From Apostichopus japonicus (Eukaryota > Echinodermata > Holothuroidea > Aspidochirotida > Stichopodidae): 64,000 bases of DNA. The notes beneath the pieces are model-generated. The model saw only the letters and a list, made by a program, of their open reading frames with translations, did not search any database and was not told the DNA's origin. Both the position numbers and the translations under genes were made by a program. The DNA lies in the NCBI RefSeq assembly GCF_037975245.1, contig NC_092576.1:34760611-34824610 (forward strand), given 5' to 3'. Of this stretch, positions 59,259 to 64,000 are shown piece after piece. Each line of letters opens with the position of its first letter. Position 1 is the first letter of the stretch.

Positions 59259-59790
59259 TTATTTCGGCTTCGTTGACATTGTTATTTGTAAGTCCATCAT
59301 ACCTGCTTTGACATATCTAAGAATATTAACTTGTAGATTGTTTCAAATTGGCGAATCGATTAATATGAGAATATCTCAGGAATGTTTTTGTCATCCTGAA
59401 TACTGAAAGCTTATTAATTAACTCACAAAGATGTCAAACTTGTAGTGTTATCAAAAAGTCCTTTCGGTAAACTCGTCAGGTTGTTATACGACAAAGTCCT
59501 TGGATTAAAAAAGAAGAAACATTTATCATTTAATTGGATTGTCAGTTTGTTCCGTGTTGATATTACAAACCACTCGCTTTAGGCAGAGTATCGAAATCAT
59601 TAGCAAATTTTTCTGTGATATCAAAACGATTACGATGTTCCACAATAATAAAAAAAATAATAAAGAGAGTGACATTACAGATATCTGCCAGCATGCAATT
59701 AACTCAATGTATACTTACAACTTAGACACATTTACAAGTTTCTGGAAAATGTTTGTGGGTAATTGAGTCAAAAAGTTGTCGTTGATATAT
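41879..59790 (-). CDS. LRR receptor with Cys-rich linker and multi-pass membrane domain (gene 2, 5' end missing)
   Basis: Spliced gene reconstructed by hand on the minus strand. CDS exons, 5' to 3': 59790-59719, 59498-59427, 58578-58507, 58295-58224, 57132-57061, 56686-56615, 56507-56436, 56234-56163, 55826-55674, 55275-55207, 46769-46698, 46413-46360, 45321-45134, 44774-43204, 42773-42647, 41931-41879. The phases join without error: LRR exons run phase 2 to 2, the linker exon 2 to 1, the large exon 1 to 0, then 0 to 1 and the stop. LRRs follow the LxxLxLxxNxLxxLPxxxF pattern. They are followed by CxxC-rich GCC2/GCC3-like repeats, then about eight hydrophobic segments. It is predicted to be a cell-surface recognition receptor. 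There is no TIR domain, so it is not a Toll-like receptor. Signal peptide and LRRNT exons were not found in 59.8-64 kb. The ligand is unknown. A few exons could be missed in the 8.4 kb intron. Confidence 0.85.
42647..42773 (-). CDS. Gene 2 late membrane exon
   Basis: A 127-nt exon between TGCAG and GTGAGT, phase 0 to 1. It encodes two hydrophobic stretches: IFSLAAIFINIMIVSV and YTGLFVLDIFIIFIVS. It joins in frame to the large membrane exon and to the terminal exon. Confidence 0.85.
43204..44774 (-). CDS. Gene 2 membrane-domain exon
   Basis: A large 1571-nt exon (523 codons) after GATTAG, ending at CAG/GTGAGT. It starts in GCC2/GCC3-like repeats (IECKTCNDGNFV, VQCKVCPEGT). It continues with CAAGYTGWMCSKCRPGYY around 44319-44265 and a first hydrophobic segment LWVLVVFLFVVLSCVALL near 44229. 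Further membrane segments follow, with a conserved-looking WYWEVIELTRK around 43380. The Cys-rich stalk plus multi-pass region with a W-E-x-x-E-L-x-R-K motif is, from general knowledge, seen in uncharacterised surface proteins of several eukaryote lineages. Channel or receptor activity is not established. Confidence 0.9.
45134..45321 (-). CDS. Gene 2 Cys-rich GCC2/GCC3-like exon
   Basis: A 188-nt exon beginning ICVNDETFPSLK after TATAG. It contains several cysteines, including CRPCPTG and CRGCPK. No canonical LRRCT is seen. The donor is taken as AAAG/GTGCCG because this gives phase 1 and a clean GGFYQDE join to the next exon. Reading through instead meets a stop at 45117. The donor is weak, so an alternative site is possible. 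Confidence 0.72.
46360..46413 (-). CDS. Gene 2 short terminal LRR exon
   Basis: A 54-nt phase-2 exon with acceptor GTTAAG and donor GTAAGT. It encodes LYMNCNQLGRLPLSTNGN, which is a truncated last repeat. The AAG acceptor makes it somewhat less certain. Confidence 0.6.
46698..46769 (-). CDS. Gene 2 LRR exon (HLYKN)
   Basis: A 72-nt phase-2 exon between CATAG and GTGAGT. It encodes HLYKNNILNISQEALNG and starts the membrane-proximal part after the long intron. Confidence 0.78.
46928..47000 (-). repeat. tRNA-derived SINE head
   Basis: The minus strand reads TAGCTCAGTTGG (box A) and GGTTCGAATCA (box B) about 35 bp apart. The anticodon and acceptor stems do not pair well. It lies in the 8.4 kb intron of gene 2. 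The SINE body probably extends to lower coordinates. Confidence 0.6.
47001..53322. other. Large intron of gene 2, no exon identified
   Basis: Contains G runs at 47617 and 48065 suggestive of MITE edges, and several anonymous frames of 60-100 codons without splice support. Missed short LRR exons are possible. Confidence 0.4.
53323..53596. mobile_element. MITE with long TSD and telomere-like core
   Basis: GTGGCTATTCTTATGACTAG and, inverted, CTAGTCGTAAGAATAGCCAC form the ends. TAAAAGATTC occurs on both sides (53310-53319 and 53601-53610), a 10-bp duplication fitting Mutator-like elements. The interior has TTTAGGGTAATGTTTAGGG and TTAGGGTTAGGGTTA. Confidence 0.7.
53690..53942 (-). mobile_element. 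3' UTR and tail of the LINE copy
   Basis: Follows the ORF2 remnant. It includes GGAGTCTCCTACTTTGTTGA, GACTTCCCGTCACACTG and an AATAAA signal close to the short ACAAAT-type tail. Confidence 0.6.
53943..54148 (-). pseudogene. LINE reverse-transcriptase ORF2 C-terminal remnant
   Basis: The minus-strand frame encodes NAHVLSQRSTLSSFNPRIRA, IKTWNNLQDNVKNKPSYSVF and KRKLQTVIISHY, then a TGA stop. The W-N-x-L-x-x-x-V/I-K ... F-K-x-x-L pattern is the usual C-terminus of CR1/Jockey-group non-LTR retrotransposon ORF2. It is 5' truncated near 54148. The untranslated tail runs down to about 53690 and ends in AATAAATATACAAATACAAA. Which clade it belongs to cannot be settled by eye. Confidence 0.7.
54466..54560 (-). 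other. Possible untranslated first exon (minus)
   Basis: The minus strand reads CATAGGCCTAG/GTAAGTC with donor border near 54466, in a locally CpG-containing, AGGCCTA-rich stretch. It could start an alternative transcript of gene 2 inside its large intron or be unrelated. Confidence 0.25.
55207..55275 (-). CDS. Gene 2 LRR exon (69 nt)
   Basis: A 69-nt exon between TGCAG and GTAAGT. It encodes LILNRNLIHSIAELAF. It is one codon shorter than the standard unit and keeps phase 2. An 8.4 kb intron follows. Confidence 0.78.
55674..55826 (-). CDS. Gene 2 double LRR exon (153 nt)
   Basis: A single 153-nt exon holds two consecutive LRRs: LDLSNNSLSVIPRGLF, then LQLQRNKLTCLWNDTF. The acceptor is TTCAG and the donor GTAAGA. 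Phase 2 is kept, which fits loss of one intron between two ancestral 72-nt exons plus nine extra bases. Confidence 0.85.
56163..56234 (-). CDS. Gene 2 LRR exon (TFYGN)
   Basis: A 72-nt phase-2 exon between TTTAG and GTAAGT, encoding LTFYGNNLSSLPAGLFET. Confidence 0.82.
56436..56507 (-). CDS. Gene 2 LRR exon (YLSNN)
   Basis: A 72-nt phase-2 exon between GACAG and GTAAGT, encoding LYLSNNKIETLSNTSLLG. Confidence 0.82.
56615..56686 (-). CDS. Gene 2 LRR exon (MLVSN)
   Basis: A 72-nt phase-2 exon between TTTCAG and GTGAGT. It encodes MLVSNKITYLPEGMFQSF. It is more diverged than the recently duplicated exons upstream. Confidence 0.82.
57061..57132 (-). CDS. Gene 2 LRR exon (YISDN)
   Basis: A 72-nt phase-2 exon between CTTAG and GTAAGT, encoding LYISDNFLTQLPTNIF. 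Confidence 0.82.
57506..57989. repeat. Palindromic element around (TA)n, gene 2 intron
   Basis: Left arm 57506-57706 and right arm 57775-57989 match inversely: AAATATTGCAAGCATTTAGG, TGACGAATACATTCCTGAGA, CAATGCAGATATGATGGACT, AAAGAGAACAGTTATGGA. The TA core is 57707-57771. It is the best-preserved copy of a structure also at 25961, 58965 and 60165. Confidence 0.85.
57991..58205. repeat. (TA)n plus extra right arm of the palindrome
   Basis: A second TA tract (57991-58053) is followed by another right-arm copy (TTTCTTTCGGTTTCGTTTAC, AGTCCATCATACATGCTG). It ends about 20 bp before the exon at 58224. Confidence 0.8.
58224..58295 (-). CDS. Gene 2 LRR exon (DLSFN)
   Basis: A 72-nt phase-2 exon between CTAG and GTAAGT. 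It encodes LDLSFNNLTSLPIGLFDN. It is paralogous to 26417 and 24461 in gene 1. Confidence 0.82.
58507..58578 (-). CDS. Gene 2 LRR exon (CINDN)
   Basis: A 72-nt phase-2 exon between TTAG and GTAAGC. It encodes LCINDNFLTQLSTNIF followed by QKLVHLSK. It is a near copy of the exons at 59719 and 57061. Confidence 0.8.
58965..59405. repeat. Palindromic element around (TA)n, copy 3
   Basis: Left arm TGCAAGCATTTATGATGACG and right arm TATCTCAGGAATGTTTTTGT flank TA repeats at 59165-59255. It sits between the two exon pairs of gene 2. Confidence 0.8.
59427..59498 (-). CDS. Gene 2 LRR exon (DLSYN type, AAG acceptor)
   Basis: This 72-nt LRR exon encodes TLSYNNLTSLPKGLF. Sister exons start GGATTTG after TAG. 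Here the sequence is CCAAGGACTTTG, so frame and the 72-nt length are kept only if the intron ends in AAG. The donor is GTGAGT. The exon may be weakly spliced. Confidence 0.7.
59719..59790 (-). CDS. Gene 2 LRR exon (YINDN type)
   Basis: This is a 72-nt exon with acceptor TTAG and donor GTAAGT, phase 2 at both ends. It encodes one LRR starting LYINDNFLTQLPTNIF. It is the most 5' exon of gene 2 that I could find. The same exon type recurs at 58507, 57061 and, in gene 1, at 25515. Confidence 0.8.
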
Positions 59791-60164
59791 CTAAGTAAAG
59801 AAATAGGAACAAAATGTACAAAATATATGTTACCATGACAGAAATCCATATATCCTCAAACAGAACATACAATATATACAATCAATATTAATTAAGTGAT
59901 AAATATGTGTTGAAAATAGTTGTTATATTGATAAAAACATGTATTGCATAGTCAACTTGCTCATAATCTTGTTATGTTAGGAAATATATGTGGTCGGTTC
60001 TTTCAGTAGCACAAAGACAGAGTTAAATATGTCATACCCTTCTCGTATGCAATCAAATTAAACAGCGAAGCATGTTTTGGTTTTGTTTTGATAGACGTAG
60101 CAGAATCGTAAATAGTAGTCGTTAGCTATACTAAATCATTCCTTAATCAAATGGAACAGGAAAA

Positions 60165-60375
60165 AAGACAAGAATTATTGCAAGCATTTAGTATGTCGAA
60201 TACATTCCTGAGATATTCTCAGAGTAACCGACTCTTCACTTTGATAAAATATCTAAGAGTTAATATCACTAGATTTTTCAAAGCAGATATGATGGACTTA
60301 CAAGTAACAAAATAAACGAAACCGAAAGAAAGAAAACTGTTACGGAAAATAAGATTTTTTCGAAAATACATACAT
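60165..60375. repeat. Left arm only of the palindromic element
   Basis: ATTGCAAGCATTTAGTATGT through AAACGAAACCGAAAGAAAG, then a short T-rich stretch. The right arm is absent, so this marks the 5' limit of the duplicated block. Confidence 0.75.
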
Positions 60376-60472
60376 TTACATATTTTTTTTATTTATATAT
60401 GTATATATATTTATATAAAGTGCACATTAGGTGCCCATTGCATATTAAAAAATGCTACCATAGAGGGACAGT

Positions 60473-60508
60473 AACGTTAGGGGAACATATTCGTGTTCCC
60501 CTAATGTT
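60473..60508. repeat. 15-bp hairpin
   Basis: AACGTTAGGGGAACA and TGTTCCCCTAATGTT pair with one mismatch around a 6-nt loop. Confidence 0.75.
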
Positions 60509-61063
60509 TAAGGGTATGTTCATTCTGTTATGAGGGCTTCGGTGTACAGGTAATTAGTACCCATTGATCGTGGATGCTGCCCTCTACACCCCTTTATTTT
60601 GATTGGACGATTATACATCTGAATGGATATTTATAGCTTGGCAATTTTTGTAGTAGTATATGTGACCTGTGCAAAATTTAGCTATTAGGGACCCATCAAG
60701 ATATATCTCGTTTAGTTTATCGTCCTATCGGTATATGTTTTACTATCGATGCTCTTTTAATGCTGGTAAAACTGACCAATGGAACTGTGACCTTGAAAGT
60801 CACAATTTCGATCCCTATCCCTTTCGGTGATACATATACTGATATCCATGTTCATATTGACGCATTTTCATTTGGTATACACACCTTGTGACGTCATCAC
60901 CGCGCAATGTCGCTAAGTGTAATGTAGAGCTCATATGGACGTATGTACAGTGTGGTAAACGTGTTGTCCGTATGGCCGCAAGTGTTCACACTGTATGCAA
61001 GCAAGAACGGTAAACCTAACTTATGTTCGCGAATCGGCGCGGTATCCATGTTGCACTATCAAA

Positions 61064-61097
61064 ATGAGAGCCGTCGAGATTGACTTTGGAAGCCTAG
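61064..61097 (+). CDS. Possible first coding exon of an unknown gene
   Basis: ATG at 61064 opens MRAVEIDFGSL and ends at CTAG/GTAATA. It lies just after a CpG-rich spot (TCGCGAATCGGCGCGG), unusual in this AT-rich window. No second exon was recognised before 64000, so this is speculative. Confidence 0.25.
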
Positions 61098-62880
61098 GTA
61101 ATACCGTAATACTTTCTTGCAATTGCTAGATATTAATTCCTTTACCAAATGCTCTATTGACTAGCCTAGGATTAGTAATAGTATAAAGTAGGCCTCAGTT
61201 CCCTGTGCAGCTGGCTGATTACCAATCACAATTTGTGCAAATTATAGCTCAGCTCTCACTTGTCTCACTCAGTGTAAGCCTAACATTAACAAGATCTAGC
61301 CTAAGTTACAGGAACGTCAGTTTTGCCCTAGATAGGCTAAACTTCATTTTAATTACATGACCTTTGTCCCAAAAACTCTACAAAAACATAAATAGTGATG
61401 AATGATGCTTACATAGCACCGTTTTTTGATACAAATGATACAGTAAATATACCCTAGGCCTAGGCCTAAGTTAAGCCTTAGCCAACAGTAGCCTATTGCT
61501 GAAGACAGGCAAGGCTGGACAATGCTTAGCCTACATTAGTTAAATGCCTTATTGTCTAGAGCTATTGTGATTTTTTTGCCCACAATTAACTTAAAATACG
61601 AAGACAATTTTCAATTCTGCCCAAAAATTTAATTTATAACAGCTACTGCAGCCTTAACCAAGGGTAGGAATTAATATTTGGCTTTGGGTGACTAGTTTGG
61701 ATATAGAAAAGTTGAAACGCCCCCTTAATGTATTTACGAGGTTTTTTTTAAGGTTTAGGGGGGCTCTTTTCCAAAGTTCAATATATGCTGTTTACGGAAA
61801 TGGTTGTAAGCATTCAACAGGATAAAGTCAGCACAATTGCCCTATTACTAGTGTTGCAATTTACTGTATAGCAAGTTCATTAAAAGTTTGATAGCAAAAA
61901 TTTGCGAGCATTTAGCAAATAATGTCAATCCACCGAATATATGACGAAAACCAATATCCCATCAACTGAAATAGAAAACACAGGTTTACTTCCGCTGGTG
62001 ACATTTCCTAAGGCATATATGTTTTTATGTGTGGATAAAATCACATACCTTCCAGTTTTTAATGGATATTTTTAATTTTTATTTTCAACACAACTTGAGC
62101 GAGTAAACAGATGGATAGGTAAGATTACCATGTTGACCTACTTCACCTGTGAAGTTAGGCTACCATGTGGTCTGAGATTTGTGGGGATTTTAGGTTATTG
62201 GCACTGAAATTGCTTAGTGGAGGCCGTAACCGCAGTAACTATGCGGAGATTGTGCGTGACCCTCCGGCACTGCTTCAAATTTTATGCGGGATTGTGAGAA
62301 CTGTTTGCGCGATTCGCGATGCTACTGCAATGCCTAGCTAAAACAAAAGCATGTCACAATTAATTTTACACAGACACCTGATATAACGAGGGCGATTTTC
62401 ATAAGGGCGAATCGCCCTTCGCCCTGCTTATTTCCGACCCTGGCCTTGACATTTCACTTCCATGCTGTGCACGTAGAGGTGGGCAAATGTACGCACAAAG
62501 TTAGGAGGGGCACATTATTAGAATAATCCAGTAGCATAGTGGGCTTGTTATTGAGGGTTTTAAGGATTAGATCAATGATCCTAATGAAAGATAATCCACA
62601 ACAACCATCTGCAAGCATTTTTCATGTTAGACCAAATAGTATTTCATCCAAATATATTGTTCACTGCATACATAATGTGTAGAATTGGGAGAACTTTGAC
62701 CTCACGATGTCTCTTTTCCATCACAAAATTGCCCATGTGCTAGGCCTATACAGATATTCATGATTGACAAATTTTGCATCAGTTTGTCCAGTTTTAAATT
62801 GCATTTTTTTCTTTTAATAGATTATACAAACAGTCAAGGCTTATTCATCTTTCATTGTAAATCAAACAAATTCTTTTTAA
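61098..62880. other. No gene identified; AGGCCTA-rich
   Basis: Repeated TAGGCCTA words (for example 61455-61475) and a short inverted GGGCGATTTTC / GGGCGAATCGCCC stretch near 62390-62425. No coding evidence. Confidence 0.35.
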
Positions 62881-63938
62881 TGGTATGTATAGTCAAATGG
62901 GGTAAAAAAATAAATAAATAAACCTAAAGTTTGCTCTAAAAATTGATGAGTAAGAGGTATTGTTTTGGTTCTAATGTTCAAGTGTGTGGAGTGGGATTCT
63001 CTTAAAGAGAAATTAACAAAAATAACTTTTTTGTAAATGGAAAGTGTCGTTTTTTGCGAAAAATGTTGTTTTTTTTTACCCCCATAATTTGCTTAATTCG
63101 GGGTAAAAAAAAACAATGCCGGGGTAAAAAAAACCAATGCTAGAAAACAGCTATTTTCTTCATGAATGTATCTTAAAATCATGTTTGCATATAATTACAT
63201 CTAAGTATGAGCTACTACCTTTACATGAAAAAGGAAACAAATTGTGAAATTGTCTTAATTCGTAATAATGGATCGCTCGTGTCATATGTCATGCTCAGCC
63301 ATATTCATACTGTACAGTGTGTATATGATGCTACACAAATGTGGTGTAATATAGTAGAAACATTAGAGTTGAGCCAATTTCAGTTACTTCTGCCCAATTA
63401 TTTAACATTTTTGACACATGACAGACATGAAAACTATTTGCCTAACCTCTTAAATCAACATTATGGAAAAATTTATACATTCGGGCAAAATAGGGAGCAC
63501 ATTGGAGCCGGAAAGTACTTGTTTTTTTTTACCCATTCGCATCATTTTTTTGGGGTAAAAAAAAAACAAGGCCCCCCCATGAAGCGTGAATGAAGTTGGA
63601 GTAATTCTACCATGGGGGAGTGTAATATCACTAACTGCTATGCTGTAACTGCTGGAATCTCCACATCATATAAGCTGGGTATGCAGGAGAAAGTTTCGAA
63701 TATGTGGTACAAACTTCAAATTTTGCTATTTTAGCATTCGCTTGATTCGATGAAGCGGTGATTGGCAGCGAAGTGCTAAGAGTTCCAGAAATTATATAAT
63801 AATAAACTAGACATATAGGACTATCACCAAAAATAAATAAGAACTTTGGCTAAATATTCCCCTTCTATAAAAAGGGGTTGTTTTTTTTTACCCCAACTAC
63901 CCCCTTGTTTTTTTTTACCCCAACTGACTATACCTGTA
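62881..63938. mobile_element. Terminal-inverted-repeat element rich in GGGGTAAAAAAA
   Basis: The left end carries GTATAGTCAAATGGGGTAAA and the right end the inverse of GTATAGTCAGTTGGGGTAAA. GGGGTAAAAAAAA or its inverse recurs at about 63066, 63101, 63121, 63520, 63553, 63885 and 63908. It contains one 128-codon plus-strand frame (63207-63593) without recognised similarity. No TSD could be fixed. Confidence 0.55.
63207..63593 (+). CDS. Unassigned 128-codon frame inside the repeat element
   Basis: ATG to TGA, starting MSYYLYMKKETNCEIVLIRN. Its end is read through the poly(A)-rich GGGGTAAAAAA words (VKKKQG). I recognise no domain. The composition is ordinary and splice signals are not evident. 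It could be chance or a relic of the element's own protein. Confidence 0.2.
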   Translation: MSYYLYMKKETNCEIVLIRNNGSLVSYVMLSHIHTVQCVYDATQMWCNIVETLELSQFQLLLPNYLTFLTHDRHENYLPNLLNQHYGKIYTFGQNREHIGAGKYLFFFTHSHHFFGVKKKQGPPMKRE

Positions 63939-64000
63939 AAGGTTCAATGTTAAGGAAGGAGTACATATTGCTGCTTTCTTTAACAGGGTTAGCTAAGCTG

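Noticed and set aside
41879-59790. Toll-like receptor
   Set aside because: No TIR domain and no LRRCT-TM-TIR order; the membrane region is multi-pass.

Overview
The window is AT-rich eukaryotic DNA from an invertebrate animal. It has short coding exons split by introns with GT-AG borders, many microsatellites and dense DNA-transposon debris. The frequent AGGCCTA-type words and the leucine-rich-repeat (LRR) receptor family suggest an echinoderm, possibly a sea cucumber. That identification is inference. No ribosomal RNA, no intact tRNA and no bacterial-style operon was seen.

The main genic content is a minus-strand cluster of LRR receptor genes built almost wholly from 72-nt, phase-2 exons that each encode one 24-residue LRR. 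Gene 2 (59790 down to 41879) has twelve LRR-coding exons, a cysteine-rich GCC2/GCC3-like linker and a C-terminal multi-pass membrane region. All exon phases agree up to a stop codon at 41879. Its signal-peptide end is not in the window. Gene 1 lies directly downstream (31736 to 24461). It starts with a signal peptide and an LRRNT cap, continues with seven LRR exons, and then stops being recognisable. A single orphan LRR exon sits at 5990-6061. Inside both genes the repeats have grown by duplication of a ~1.2 kb two-exon unit that carries an inverted repeat around a (TA)n core.

Region by region: 1-2600 dispersed repeats with nuclear-receptor half-site words and a 604-bp MITE with target-site duplication (TSD); 2735-4330 the 3' end of an unidentified minus-strand gene with a lysine-rich exon; 5578-8465 two MITEs, an orphan LRR exon and a hAT transposase relic; 9480-10250 microsatellites and a Penelope-like fragment; 10.7-11.0 kb a tandem repeat; 16.4-22.3 kb two parts of a decayed transposon-type gene (DUF7869-like), separated by a 1.27 kb inverted repeat, followed directly by a 14 x 70-bp palindromic satellite; 24.4-31.7 kb LRR gene 1; 36.6-38.9 kb nested hAT elements and a 603-bp foldback element; 40.5-40.9 kb a 53-bp satellite; 41.9-59.8 kb LRR gene 2, whose 8.4 kb intron holds a SINE, a MITE with telomere-like words and a LINE tail; 60-64 kb mostly non-coding, with a possible first exon and an unusual GGGGTAAAAAAA-rich terminal-inverted-repeat element.

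Functionally, the two LRR genes look like paralogous cell-surface recognition receptors whose ectodomain length is being changed by exon duplication. Everything else is mobile DNA, its remains, or unassigned sequence.
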